Part shown: positions 7,553 through 16,301 of the stretch, piece by piece | How the letters are laid out: each line of letters starts with the position of its first letter | Numbering within the stretch: the stretch's first letter is position 1 | Origin: CADEFQ01 sp050249415 | GTDB taxonomy: Bacteria > Pseudomonadota > Gammaproteobacteria > Steroidobacterales > Steroidobacteraceae | Reading direction: 5' to 3' | Length of the DNA: 64,000 bases | Assembly: GCA_050249415.1 (NCBI GenBank) | Contig: JBFWQO010000013.1 | Location: forward strand, 1 to 64,000 | Notes under the pieces: generated by a model | Told to the model about the DNA's origin: nothing | The model's input: only the letters and a program-made list of their open reading frames with translations | Databases searched by the model: none | Made by a program: the position numbers and the translations under genes

Positions 7553-10087
7553 ATGGCTGAAGTGACCGTCACCCAGTTCGCCGAGGTCCTGAAGGTGCCC
7601 GTGGACAGGCTGCTCGTGCAGCTCGACCAGGCGGGTATCCAGGTCTCGGGCCCGGACGACCGGATCAGCGACGAGGCGAAACTCGAGTTGCTGACGCATC
7701 TGCGCCGCAGCCACGGGCAGGAGCGCGAAACCGGCAGCGCGCCGCGCAAGATCACGCTGAAGCGCAAGACGCAGAGCGAAATCAAACTCGCGAGCGCCCA
7801 GGGCCGCGCACGCACCGTCAACGTCGAGGTGCGCCGCAAGGCGACCTACATCAAGCGCGACGTGCTGCAGGAGCAGGCACGCCAGCAGCAGGAGGAACTC
7901 GACAAAGGCAAGCGCGAAGCGGACGAATCGGCACGCGCCGAACAGGAGCGCGCCGAGGCGGCGCGTCTCGAGCACGAGCGTATCGAGGCGGAGAACCGGC
8001 GCCGCATCGAGGACGAACAGACCCGCAAGCGCCAGCAGGAAGAGGCGCGCCGCGCCGCCGAAGAGCAGGCGCGCGTCGAGGCGGAGCGCGAGCGCGAGCG
8101 CAAGACGCAGCCCGAGCCGCCGCCGGCGCCGCCGGCGGCGAAGCCGGAACGACCGGCACGCACCGGGCAGTCCGAATCGCAGCCGACCCGCTACGGGCGC
8201 GACAAGCTGCACGTCGCGGGCGATGTCGCGTCGCGCCTGAAGAAGCGCAAGCGCACCGCGCCGCTGCGGTCGCGCCAGTCGGTTTCGGCCGGCGAGGGCT
8301 CGCGCCATGCCTTCGAGATGCCCACCGCGCCGGTCAGGCGCGCAGTGGCGATCGGCGAGACGATCACTGTCGCCGAGCTCGCGCAGAAGATGGCGGTCAA
8401 GGCGAACGAAGTCATCAAGGTGATGATGAACATGGGGGTCATGGCGACGATCAACCAGCCGATCGACCAGGACACCGCCATTCTCGTCGTCGAGGAAATG
8501 GGCCATACCGCCACGGCGCAGAAGGACGACCAGGTGGATGCCGACCTGCAGGGCGCCGAGGCGAATGCCGCCGACTGGCTGCCGCGCCCGCCGGTCGTCA
8601 CCGTCATGGGCCACGTCGATCACGGCAAGACCTCGCTCCTCGACTACATTCGTCGCACCAAGGTCGCGGTCGGCGAAGCGGGGGGGATCACGCAGCACAT
8701 CGGCGCGTACCACGTCGAGACCGACAAGGGCGTGATCACCTTCCTCGATACGCCGGGCCACGCGGCCTTTACCGCCATGCGTGCACGCGGCGCGAAGGCC
8801 ACCGACGTCGTGGTGCTCGTGGTGGCGGCGGACGACGGCGTGATGCCGCAGACGATCGAGGCGATCCAGCATGCGCGGGCGGCCGGCGTGCCGATCGTCG
8901 TCGCGGTCAACAAGATCGACAAGAGCGACGCCGATCCGGACCGGGTCCGCACCGAGTTGTCGAAGCACGAGGTGATCCCGGAGGATTGGGGCGGCCAGAA
9001 CATCTTCGTGAACGTGTCGGCGCGGGCCGGCACGGGCATCGACCAGTTGCTCGACTCGATCCTGCTGCAGTCCGAGGTGCTCGAGCTGAAGGCGCCGCAG
9101 ACGGGCCCGGCGTCGGGCGTCGTGGTCGAATCGGCGATCGAGAAGGGCCGCGGTGCGGTCGCCACAGTGCTCGTGAAGAAGGGCACGCTGAAGACCGGCG
9201 ATCCGATCATCGCCGGCCAGGAATTCGGCCGCGTGCGCGCGATGCTCGACGAGAACGGCAAGCCGGTCGCCGAGGCGGGACCCTCGATGCCGGTCGTCGT
9301 GCTCGGACTCTCGAATGCGCCCAATGCGGGCGACGAAGTGCTGGTGGTCGAGAACGAACGCAAGGCCCGTGAAGTGGCGCTCTACCGGCAGGGCAAGTTC
9401 CGCGACGTCAAGCTCGCGCGCCAGGCGACGCGCAGCGAGGACGTGTTCTCGCAGATGGGCGAGGAGAAGGCCGGCACCGTCGCGATCGTGCTGAAGACCG
9501 ACGTGCAGGGCAGCGCCGAGGCGCTGCGCGACGCGCTGACCCGCCTCTCGACCGACGAGGTGAAAGTGAACGTGATCTCGAGCGGTGTCGGCGGCATCAC
9601 GGCCTCCGACGTGCAGCTCGCGGTCGCCTCGCGCGCGCTGATCATCGGCTTCAACGTGCGCGCCGACGCCGCGGCGCGCGATGCGCTGAAGGATTCGGGC
9701 GTCGACGTGCGCTACTACAGCATCATCTACGAGGCCATCGACGACGTGAAGCAGATGATGTCGGGCCTGCTCGCGCCCGAGATCAAGGAACAGATCGTCG
9801 GCGTCGCCGAGGTGCGCGAGGTATTCCGCTCGAGCAAGTTCGGCGTCGTCGCCGGTTGTCTCGTCACGGAAGGCTTCGTCAAGCGCAACAACCCGATCCG
9901 CGTGCTGCGCGACAACGTGGTGATCTTCGAGGGTGCGCTCGAATCGCTGAAACGGTTCAAGGACGACGCGAGCGAAGTGCGCGCCGGCACCGAATGCGGC
10001 ATCGGGGTGAAGAACTACCAGGACGTGCGCGTCGGCGACCAGATCGAGTGCTTCGCACGTGTCGAGGTGGCGCGCTCCATCGCGTGA
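7553..10087 (+). CDS. infB: Translation initiation factor IF-2
   Basis: 844 residues. The start MAEVTVTQFAEVLKVPVDRL is the gammaproteobacterial IF2 N-terminal domain. A long charged Glu/Arg/Gln coiled region runs from about residue 100 to 210, followed by a second IF2_N module near 270-320. The GTPase domain has G1 GHVDHGKTS near residue 352, G3 DTPGHAAF and G4 NKID, then the usual domains II-IV with the fMet-tRNA-binding C2 domain at the end. It delivers initiator tRNA to the 30S subunit. Internal Met codons could give shorter isoforms as in E. coli, but this cannot be judged from sequence. Confidence 0.97.
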   Translation: MAEVTVTQFAEVLKVPVDRLLVQLDQAGIQVSGPDDRISDEAKLELLTHLRRSHGQERETGSAPRKITLKRKTQSEIKLASAQGRARTVNVEVRRKATYIKRDVLQEQARQQQEELDKGKREADESARAEQERAEAARLEHERIEAENRRRIEDEQTRKRQQEEARRAAEEQARVEAERERERKTQPEPPPAPPAAKPERPARTGQSESQPTRYGRDKLHVAGDVASRLKKRKRTAPLRSRQSVSAGEGSRHAFEMPTAPVRRAVAIGETITVAELAQKMAVKANEVIKVMMNMGVMATINQPIDQDTAILVVEEMGHTATAQKDDQVDADLQGAEANAADWLPRPPVVTVMGHVDHGKTSLLDYIRRTKVAVGEAGGITQHIGAYHVETDKGVITFLDTPGHAAFTAMRARGAKATDVVVLVVAADDGVMPQTIEAIQHARAAGVPIVVAVNKIDKSDADPDRVRTELSKHEVIPEDWGGQNIFVNVSARAGTGIDQLLDSILLQSEVLELKAPQTGPASGVVVESAIEKGRGAVATVLVKKGTLKTGDPIIAGQEFGRVRAMLDENGKPVAEAGPSMPVVVLGLSNAPNAGDEVLVVENERKAREVALYRQGKFRDVKLARQATRSEDVFSQMGEEKAGTVAIVLKTDVQGSAEALRDALTRLSTDEVKVNVISSGVGGITASDVQLAVASRALIIGFNVRADAAARDALKDSGVDVRYYSIIYEAIDDVKQMMSGLLAPEIKEQIVGVAEVREVFRSSKFGVVAGCLVTEGFVKRNNPIRVLRDNVVIFEGALESLKRFKDDASEVRAGTECGIGVKNYQDVRVGDQIECFARVEVARSIA

Positions 10088-10101
10088 TGGGCGCGTGAGC
10101 C

Positions 10102-10506
10102 ATGGCCGGCAGCGCACGCCGCGAACGCATCGAGGGCGAGGTGCAGCGTGTGCTCTCGGCGCTGGTGGCGCGCGAGGTCAGGGACCCGCGGGTCGGCAAC
10201 GTGACCATCACCGCCGTGCAGCTCGCCCCCGACCTGTCGGTCGCACGGGTGTTCTTCCTGCCCTTCGGCGGACTGCACTCCGCCGACGAGGCGCGGGCGG
10301 GGCTCGCGAGCGCGGCGGGATTCCTGCGCGGTGAAGTCGGACGCCGGTTGTCGCTGCGGCATGCGCCGCGTCTCGAGTTCGTCGTGGATCGTCACCTCGA
10401 GGAGGCGTCGCAACTGACGGCGCTGATCGACCGGGCCGTTGCGGACGATCGGGCCCGCAGTGGCGCCGACGGCGACGAGGCCGACGGCCCCGATCCGGCA
10501 GGCTGA
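10102..10506 (+). CDS. rbfA: Ribosome-binding factor A
   Basis: 134 residues with the KH-like RbfA fold: RRERIEGEVQRVLSALVARE, VRDPRVGNVTITAVQLAPDL, and the C-terminal LRHAPRLEFVVDRHLEEASQ are family hallmarks. It binds the 30S subunit near helix 1 of 16S rRNA in late maturation and cold adaptation. The C-terminus carries an extra acidic tail (Asp/Glu-rich, last 20 residues), common in this family. It lies 14 bases after infB and 8 bases before truB, in the same operon. Confidence 0.95.
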   Translation: MAGSARRERIEGEVQRVLSALVAREVRDPRVGNVTITAVQLAPDLSVARVFFLPFGGLHSADEARAGLASAAGFLRGEVGRRLSLRHAPRLEFVVDRHLEEASQLTALIDRAVADDRARSGADGDEADGPDPAG

Positions 10507-10514
10507 GGGACAAC

Positions 10515-11423
10515 GTGCCGTCCGGCATCCTGCTCCTCGACAAGCCGCGGGGGCTGTCGTCGAATGCGGCGCTGCAGCGGGTCAAGCATGCCTTTGGCGC
10601 GGGCAAGGCCGGACACGTGGGCAGCCTCGATCCGCTCGCGACCGGCATGCTGCCGATCTGCCTCGACGAGGCCACCAAGATCGCCGGCGAGATCCTCGCC
10701 GGGCGCAAGCGGTATGAGTTTACGGTCGCGCTCGGCTCGCGTACCGCGACCGGCGACACGGAAGGCGAGGTGGTCGAGACGGCGCCCGTGCCGGAGCTCG
10801 ACACTGCGCGCATCGAGGCGGTGCTCGAGTCGCTGACCGGCGTGCAGCAGCAGGTGCCGCCGATGTTCTCGGCGCTGAAGCAGGCCGGGCAGCCCCTCTA
10901 TGCGCTGGCGCGGCGCGGAGTCGAAGTCGAGCGCGCCGCGCGCGAAGTCACGATCCATGCGCTGGCGCTCGCGGGTCGACGGGAAGGTGCGATCGACCTG
11001 GCGGTCGAATGCTCGAAGGGCACGTACGTGCGCACGCTCGCCGAGGACCTGGCGCGTGCCCTCGGTACCGTGGGCCATGTGAGCCGCCTGCACCGCGCAT
11101 GGGTCGAGCCGTTTGCCGGCGAGCCGATGTGGCCGCTCGAGCCCGTGCTCGCCGCCTGCCGGGCGGGGACACCGCCGCCCCTTCTGCCGATCGATCGGGG
11201 CATCCCCGATCGGCCCGCCCTTGTCCTTTCCAGCGGCAATGTTGCGCGTGTGCGACAGGGGCAGACCCTCGGCGCGGCCGACCTGGCCCGTGATACGGAT
11301 GCGGCGACCGTCCTGCCGCCGGGCACCGTCGTGCTCCTGCGCGACGGGGCGGGGCCGCTCGTCGGGCTCGGCGAGATCAGCGCCTTCGGCGGCCTTCGGC
11401 CCCGGCGGATCTTCAACTTGTGA
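10515..11423 (+). CDS. truB: tRNA pseudouridine(55) synthase TruB
   Basis: 302 residues starting at GTG 10515, eight bases after rbfA. The catalytic motif HVGSLDPLATGMLPICL carries the nucleophilic Asp (around residue 40). The GILLLDKPRGLSS start, the KRYEFTVALGSRTATGDTEG segment and the VECSKGTYVRTLAEDLA motif are all TruB. The C-terminal part (from about residue 245) is the PUA-like TruB_C domain. It modifies U55 in the T-loop of elongator tRNAs. Full length, no anomalies. A separate promoter for rpsO follows its stop. Confidence 0.96.
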   Translation: MPSGILLLDKPRGLSSNAALQRVKHAFGAGKAGHVGSLDPLATGMLPICLDEATKIAGEILAGRKRYEFTVALGSRTATGDTEGEVVETAPVPELDTARIEAVLESLTGVQQQVPPMFSALKQAGQPLYALARRGVEVERAAREVTIHALALAGRREGAIDLAVECSKGTYVRTLAEDLARALGTVGHVSRLHRAWVEPFAGEPMWPLEPVLAACRAGTPPPLLPIDRGIPDRPALVLSSGNVARVRQGQTLGAADLARDTDAATVLPPGTVVLLRDGAGPLVGLGEISAFGGLRPRRIFNL

Positions 11424-11446
11424 GCCGGGGTGCGGGCGAGTAGAAT
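11418..11446 (+). promoter_or_regulatory. Promoter of rpsO
   Basis: -35 TTGTGA (11418-11423) and -10 TAGAAT (11441-11446) with a 17-base spacer, straddling the end of truB. The resulting leader of about 45 bases before the rpsO start would contain the site where S15 represses its own translation. Confidence 0.6.
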
Positions 11447-11497
11447 GCCGCGCCTCTAAAACGGTACAAAGCCAGTAATTTCAAGGATTTCCCCTTA

Positions 11498-11767
11498 ATG
11501 TCCCTAACCACGGAAAAAAAGAGCGGAGTGCTCGCGCAGTTCCGCCGCGATCCGCAAGACACCGGCTCGCCTGAAGTGCAGGTCGCATTGCTCTCCGAAC
11601 GCATCAACGGACTCGGTGAGCATTTCAGCGCGCACAAGCGCGACCACTCCTCGCGACGCGGGCTCGTGAAGCTCGTGAACCAGCGCCGCAAGCTCCTCGA
11701 CTATCTCAAGGCCACGAGGCCCGAGAAGTACCAGGAGCTCGTCGAGCGCCTGGGGCTCCGCCGCTAA
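11498..11767 (+). CDS. rpsO: 30S ribosomal protein S15
   Basis: 89 residues, the standard length. MSLTTEKKSGVLAQFRRDPQ, DTGSPEVQVALLSERINGL, HFSAHKRDHSSRRGLVKLV and the C-terminal RRKLLDYLKATRPEKYQELV are all conserved S15. It binds 16S rRNA at the three-way junction of helices 20-22 and nucleates the platform. It has its own promoter and an intrinsic terminator before pnp, an arrangement like E. coli rpsO-pnp. Confidence 0.98.
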   Translation: MSLTTEKKSGVLAQFRRDPQDTGSPEVQVALLSERINGLGEHFSAHKRDHSSRRGLVKLVNQRRKLLDYLKATRPEKYQELVERLGLRR

Positions 11768-11778
11768 GGACCCCGACG

Positions 11779-11810
11779 AAAGGCCGCGCCACTCTTCCGC
11801 GCGGCCTTTT
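11779..11810 (+). terminator. rpsO terminator
   Basis: An 11-base stem AAAGGCCGCGC (11779-11789) pairs with GCGCGGCCTTT (11799-11809) around a nine-base loop and ends in TTTT. Read-through would feed pnp. Confidence 0.85.
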
Positions 11811-11846
11811 CGCTTTCCCGTACCCCTTTTTCGCGAGGATCGCAGC

Positions 11847-13931
11847 GTGACCGCATTCAAGAAATCGTTTCCTTTCGGCGCACATACCGTGACGCTGGAA
11901 TCCGGCGAGCTGGCCCGCCAGGCCGATGGCGCCGTCGTCGCCTCGATGGGCGACACCAAGGTGCTCGTCACCGCCGTCGCGGCGAAGCAAGCGGCCAAGG
12001 GCCGCGACTTCTTCCCGCTGACCGTCAACTACGTTGAAAAGACCTACGCCGCGGGCCGCATCCCCGGCGGCTTCTTCCGTCGCGAGGGACGGCCTTCGGA
12101 GAAGGAAACGCTGACTTCCCGCCTGATCGATCGTCCGATCCGGCCGCTCTTCCCGGATGGCTTCTACAATGACGTGCAGGTCGTGGCGACCGTGTTGTCG
12201 CTCGACCCGGAAATCGACGCCGACATTCCGTCGTTGCTCGGCGCTTCCGCGGCGCTGGCGATTGCCGGGGTGCCGTTCAACGGCCCGATCGGCGCTGCGC
12301 GCGTCGGCTACAAGGACGGTCAGTACCTGCTGAACCCCACCGCGAAGGAACTGAAGGACTCCGACCTGCACCTCGTCGTGGCCGGCACGAAGCAGGCGGT
12401 CCTGATGGTCGAGTCCGAGGCGGATGGGCTGTCCGAGGACGTGATGCTCGGCGCCGTCGTGTTCGGCCACACGCAGATGCAGGTCGCGATCGACGCGATC
12501 AACGCGCTCGTCAAGGAAGCCGGCAAGCCGCGCTGGGACTGGAAGCCGGAAGCCGGCAGCGACGAACTCGCGGCGCAGGTGAAGCACGCGGCCGCGGCGG
12601 GTCTCGCCGAGGCCTATCGCATTTCCGAGAAGCAGGCGCGCTACGCGAAGATCGCGGAGGTCAAGGGGCTCGCTACCGCGGCGCTCACGGCCGGCGACTC
12701 GCCGCAGTGGACCGCGGACCAGGTCGACGACGCGCTGTTCAAGCTCGAGAGCGAGCTGGTGCGCGTGCGCATCCTGAACGGCGAGCCGCGCATCGACGGC
12801 CGCGACGCGTTCACCGTGCGTCCGATCAGCGTGAAGGTCGGCGTACTGGCGCGTACGCACGGCTCGGCGCTGTTCACGCGCGGCGAGACGCAGGCCCTCG
12901 TCGTCACGACGCTCGGCACGACCCGCGACGCGCAGATGATCGACGCGCTCGAGGGCGAGCGCCGCGAGCCGTTCATGTTCCACTACAATTTCCCGCCGTT
13001 CTCGGTCGGCGAGACCGGCATGATGGGCTCGCCGAAGCGCCGCGAGATCGGCCACGGCAACCTCGCGCGTCGCGGCATCGCCGCGGTCATGCCCGACATG
13101 GCGGCCTTCCCGTACACGCTGCGTGTCGTGTCGGAGATCCTCGAATCGAACGGCTCCTCGTCGATGGCGAGCGTCTGCGGCGCGAGCCTGTCGCTGATGG
13201 ACGCGGGCGTGCCGCTCAAGGCGCCGGTCGCCGGCGTCGCGATGGGGCTCGTGCTCGACGGCGGGCGTTACAAGGTCATCACCGACATCCTCGGTGACGA
13301 GGATCACCTCGGCGACATGGATTTCAAGGTCGCCGGCACGAAGGACGGCGTCACGGCGCTGCAGATGGACATCAAGGTCGAAGGCGTGACGCCCGAGATC
13401 ATGAAGGTGGCGCTGGCGCAGGCCCTGCAGGGCCGCCTGCACATCCTCGGCGAAATGGCGAAGGTGCTGTCGAGCTCGCGCGAGAAGATGTCTGAGTACG
13501 CGCCCTCGATCATCACGATCAAGATCGACCCGGAGAAGATCCGCGACGTGATCGGCAAGGGTGGTGCGGTGATCCGCCAGATCACCGAGGAAACCGGCAC
13601 GACGATCGACATCGAGAACGACGGTTCCGTCAAGATCGCTTCCGTCAACGGTGAGGCGGGCCGCGAGGCGCAGCGCCGTATCGAACTGATCACGGCCGAC
13701 GTCGAAGTCGGCCGGATCTACGAAGGCCGCGTCGCGCGCCTGATGGATTTCGGCGCGTTCGTGACGATCCTGCCGGGCCGTGACGGCCTCGTGCACATCT
13801 CGCAGATTTCCGAGGAGCGCGTCGAGCGCGTGTCGGACAAGCTGAAGGAAGGCGACGCGGTGCGCGTCAAAGTGCTCGAGGTCGACCGGCAGGGGCGGGT
13901 GCGGCTCTCGATGAGGAACGTCGACGCCTGA
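11847..13931 (+). CDS. pnp: Polynucleotide phosphorylase
   Basis: 694 residues starting at GTG 11847. Two RNase PH-like domains are separated by an all-alpha linker. The second (about 310-545) contains FMFHYNFPPFSVGETG and the catalytic acidic cluster DEDHLGDMDFKVAGTKDG. A KH domain with VIGKGGAVIRQITEETG (about 565) and an S1 domain (GRVARLMDFGAFVTILPG, about 630) follow. It degrades RNA 3' to 5' using phosphate and is a degradosome component. C-terminal tail after the S1 domain is short. It converges on phaR, separated by a long inverted repeat. Confidence 0.97.
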   Translation: MTAFKKSFPFGAHTVTLESGELARQADGAVVASMGDTKVLVTAVAAKQAAKGRDFFPLTVNYVEKTYAAGRIPGGFFRREGRPSEKETLTSRLIDRPIRPLFPDGFYNDVQVVATVLSLDPEIDADIPSLLGASAALAIAGVPFNGPIGAARVGYKDGQYLLNPTAKELKDSDLHLVVAGTKQAVLMVESEADGLSEDVMLGAVVFGHTQMQVAIDAINALVKEAGKPRWDWKPEAGSDELAAQVKHAAAAGLAEAYRISEKQARYAKIAEVKGLATAALTAGDSPQWTADQVDDALFKLESELVRVRILNGEPRIDGRDAFTVRPISVKVGVLARTHGSALFTRGETQALVVTTLGTTRDAQMIDALEGERREPFMFHYNFPPFSVGETGMMGSPKRREIGHGNLARRGIAAVMPDMAAFPYTLRVVSEILESNGSSSMASVCGASLSLMDAGVPLKAPVAGVAMGLVLDGGRYKVITDILGDEDHLGDMDFKVAGTKDGVTALQMDIKVEGVTPEIMKVALAQALQGRLHILGEMAKVLSSSREKMSEYAPSIITIKIDPEKIRDVIGKGGAVIRQITEETGTTIDIENDGSVKIASVNGEAGREAQRRIELITADVEVGRIYEGRVARLMDFGAFVTILPGRDGLVHISQISEERVERVSDKLKEGDAVRVKVLEVDRQGRVRLSMRNVDA

Positions 13932-13942
13932 AGGTAAAGGCA

Positions 13943-14014
13943 TGGTGCCGGGGCTTCGGTTGTACGGTTTTTGCCGCTCCGGGCAATAACCGAACAACCG
14001 AAGCCCCGGCACCA
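13943..14014. repeat. 27-base near-perfect inverted repeat between convergent pnp and phaR
   Basis: Left arm 13943-13969 and right arm 13988-14014 match at 26 of 27 positions when folded, with an 18-base centre that itself can pair TTGCC/GGCAA. The arms begin TGGTGCCGGGGCTTCGG. It sits between two gene ends, so a bidirectional terminator is the simple reading, although no proper U-tract follows either side. The outer ten bases recur at 23128-23137, also between convergent genes, so it may belong to a dispersed family. Confidence 0.8.
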
Positions 14015-14018
14015 GTTC

Positions 14019-14507
14019 TTACTGCGGGCTGTCTTCGTCCGACCGCGTGCGGTTCGAGGCCCCGCCGAGCAGCGTGCGGAAGATGTCGTCCTGCACCGAG
14101 CGCCAGCGCTGGTAGTTCTTCTGCGCGACCTGCGAGACGGCGTCGACCGGGTCCACGCCGACGACACTGCGCACGCGTTCGCGCATTTCCCGCTGCTGCG
14201 CATTGAAGAGCTTCAGGCTCTGCTCGAGATAGCTGCCGACCACGTTCTGCATCTGCCCGCCGTAGGTGCGGATGACCTGCGACAGGAAATCGCGGCTCAT
14301 GACCGGCTCGCCCGCGTGTTCCTGTTCGGCGATCACCTGCAGCAGGATCGAGCGCGTGATGTCGGCCTGGGTCTTCTTGTCGATCACGACGAAGTCGATG
14401 CGCTCGACGACGAGCCGCCGGATGTCGCCGAGCGTGATGTAGCGGCTCTCGACCGTGTCGTAGAGACGGCGGTTCGGGTATTTCTTGATGACTCTGGGTT
14501 CGCTCAT
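14019..14507 (-). CDS. phaR: Polyhydroxyalkanoate synthesis repressor PhaR
   Basis: 162 residues. The N-terminal domain VIKKYPNRRLYDTVESRYIT, followed by LGDIRRLVVERIDFVVIDKK and TQADITRSILLQVIAEQE, is the PhaR DNA-binding and PHB-accumulation domain. The rest is helical and Gln/Arg-rich. PhaR normally binds polyhydroxyalkanoate granules and represses phasin and phaR genes. No pha synthase or phasin gene is present in the window, so its targets lie elsewhere. Upstream in-frame codons as far as gluQ exist but do not belong to the family. The stop lies 5 bases from the inverted repeat. Confidence 0.92.
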   Translation of the reverse strand: MSEPRVIKKYPNRRLYDTVESRYITLGDIRRLVVERIDFVVIDKKTQADITRSILLQVIAEQEHAGEPVMSRDFLSQVIRTYGGQMQNVVGSYLEQSLKLFNAQQREMRERVRSVVGVDPVDAVSQVAQKNYQRWRSVQDDIFRTLLGGASNRTRSDEDSPQ

Positions 14508-14577
14508 GGCAGGTCCTCGCCTCGTCGGCCCCAGTTGCGGTCGCCTGCCATAGTACCACCGGGGCTCCGGGCCCATG

Positions 14578-15480
14578 TCATTCCGGCGCCGCCAGCGTGC
14601 GGATACCGTGCAGGTGCGCAGGCGACCAGCGCGGGATCGCCCAGGCCCAGAGTTCGGACGGCGCGGCGCCGGCGAGGTCCGCGGGCGGCGCGAGCCCGAG
14701 CAGCGTGAGTGCCTGTGCGAGCGCCGCACCGGCTCGCCGGGAGTCGACAGGTATGGTTCGCCGCGACTTGGCGAGCTTGCGCCCATCCGGCTCCACGAGC
14801 ACCGGCAGGTGCGCGTAGCGCGCGAGGGGGTAGCCAAGCGCCTGGCCGATGGCGAGTTGCCAGGGCGTCGAGTCGAGGAGATCGGCTCCGCGAACGACAT
14901 CGGTGATGCCTTGCCAGGCGTCGTCGACGACGACCGCCAACTGGTACGCGACGACGCCATCGCGCCGGCGCACCACGACATCGCCGCGGCTGCGCCAGGC
15001 ACCGTGCACGGTCCCCTGGAACCGATCGTCGAACACATAGTCGCCGTCGTCGACCCGAAAGCGTGTGGCAGCCGGTCCGGGACGCGTGGCGCCGTGGCGG
15101 CAGGTACCTGGATAGGCGCCACCATCACCCATGCCGTCCTCGAGGGTCTTGCGCGAGCAGCTGCACGCAAACAGGCGCTGCGCGCGTCCGAGGGATGCAA
15201 GTGCGACGTGATACGCCTCGATGCGGGTGCTCTGGCGCAGCGGCTCCGCATCCCACTCGAAGCCGCAGGCTTCGAGGGTCGCGAGTATGCCGGCCTCGGC
15301 GCCCGGAACCAGGCGGGCCGTGTCGAGGTCCTCGATGCGCACGAGCCAGCGCTGGCCCGAGTGACGCGCGTCGAGGTAACTGCCTGCGGCGGCGAGCAGC
15401 GAGCCGGCATGCAGCCCGCCGGTGGGCGAGGGCGCGAAGCGCCCGCAGCCCGGCGACGACGGCCGGTCGGCCTCAGCGAT
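14578..15480 (-). CDS. gluQ: Glutamyl-Q tRNA(Asp) synthetase, start codon non-canonical or misread
   Basis: The frame encodes GRFAPSPTGGLHAGSLLAAA (class I HIGH-type motif), RWLVRIEDLDTARL, a zinc site with CSCSR ... YPGTCR, and the KLAKSRR form of KMSKS near the C-terminus. That is a complete GluQRS, which glutamylates the queuosine of tRNA-Asp. Upstream of GRFAPSP, however, there is no ATG, GTG or TTG back well into dksA. The first usable standard start (GTG at 15342) would delete the ATP-binding motif. An ATC at 15480-15478 overlaps the dksA stop (ATCGCTGA) and is taken here as a tentative start, coupled to dksA. A sequence error is an alternative. About 300 residues, a normal size. Confidence 0.8.
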   Translation of the reverse strand: MAEADRPSSPGCGRFAPSPTGGLHAGSLLAAAGSYLDARHSGQRWLVRIEDLDTARLVPGAEAGILATLEACGFEWDAEPLRQSTRIEAYHVALASLGRAQRLFACSCSRKTLEDGMGDGGAYPGTCRHGATRPGPAATRFRVDDGDYVFDDRFQGTVHGAWRSRGDVVVRRRDGVVAYQLAVVVDDAWQGITDVVRGADLLDSTPWQLAIGQALGYPLARYAHLPVLVEPDGRKLAKSRRTIPVDSRRAGAALAQALTLLGLAPPADLAGAAPSELWAWAIPRWSPAHLHGIRTLAAPE

Positions 15481-16210
15481 AGCGGTCGTCGCGATCGCCG
15501 TACTGGCGCTCGCGGCGTTCGCGGCGCTCCTGCGCCTCGAGCGACAGCGTGGCGACCGGGCGCGCTTCGAGGCGCTTGATGCCGATTTCCTCGCCGGTTT
15601 CGAGGCAGTAGCCGTACGAGCCGTCCTCGATGCGTTTCAGCGCGTCGTCGATCTTGCGGATCAGCTTGCGCTCGCGATCACGCGTGCGCAGCTCGAGGCT
15701 GAACTCCTCTTCCTGCGTCGCGCGATCGTTCGGGTCGGGAAAGTTCGCGGCCTCGTCCTTCATGTGGGAGACGGTGCGATCCACTTCCAGCATCAGGTCC
15801 TGCTTCCAGCTCTGCAGGATGTCGCGAAAATGCTGCAGCTGCGCCTTGCCCATGTACTGCTCGCCGCGGCGCGCGATGTACGGCTGGACATTGCGCGGTC
15901 CGGCGAGCAGGTTGGTGGCGCCCTCGAACGCCTCGGCGTCGTCGGCATCGAGCGCGCGCACGGCGATGCGCGGCATCGACAGCTCCGCCTCGGGATTGCG
16001 CCGTGCTAACGTGGCTTCCACCGGCGTGGGTGTCCTGGGTGTCACGGGCTTTGCCACGGGTGCGGGAACCTTCTTCGGGGGCTTCGGTGCGCTCGCGCGC
16101 ACACGCGGGGGCGTCTTGCGGGCGGCAGCTTTCACCGTGGGGCGGGGACTCGACTTCACGGAAGTCTTCTTCGGCTTGCTGCTTTTCGCAGGCGCCTTCT
16201 TGGCAGGCAT
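15473..16210 (-). CDS. dksA: DksA-type RNA polymerase-binding regulator with one-Cys zinc finger
   Basis: 245 residues from ATG 16210 behind a GGAG site. Residues 1-65 are a Lys/Pro/Ala-rich extension absent from E. coli DksA. The coiled-coil tip DPNDRATQEEEFSLELRTRD keeps the DxxDxA residues that reach the polymerase active site. In the globular part only C202 of the four zinc Cys remains; the others are T205, S223 and A226 (CLET ... LSLEA). This resembles zinc-independent DksA2-type and alphaproteobacterial proteins. It acts with ppGpp in the stringent response. The stop overlaps the presumed gluQ start. E. coli also has dksA next to gluQ. Confidence 0.92.
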   Translation of the reverse strand: MPAKKAPAKSSKPKKTSVKSSPRPTVKAAARKTPPRVRASAPKPPKKVPAPVAKPVTPRTPTPVEATLARRNPEAELSMPRIAVRALDADDAEAFEGATNLLAGPRNVQPYIARRGEQYMGKAQLQHFRDILQSWKQDLMLEVDRTVSHMKDEAANFPDPNDRATQEEEFSLELRTRDRERKLIRKIDDALKRIEDGSYGYCLETGEEIGIKRLEARPVATLSLEAQERRERRERQYGDRDDRYR

Positions 16211-16252
16211 CCTGGGCTCCTTCAGGGCATCGGACCCGTTAGCGGACGCGGG

Positions 16253-16280
16253 ATTATACTGGCGTATTCTCCGGTGTACA
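16253..16280 (-). promoter_or_regulatory. Promoter of dksA
   Basis: On the minus strand a perfect TATAAT (16258-16253) lies 16 bases from TGTACA (16280-16275). Predicted start near 16246 leaves a leader of about 36 bases that contains a GGAG ribosome-binding site. Confidence 0.7.
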
Positions 16281-16301
16281 GGGCCTCGTAAGTCCCGGAT
16301 T

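Noticed and set aside
7493..10117. An 874-residue minus-strand frame opposite infB
   Set aside because: Antisense shadow of infB, which has all GTPase motifs.
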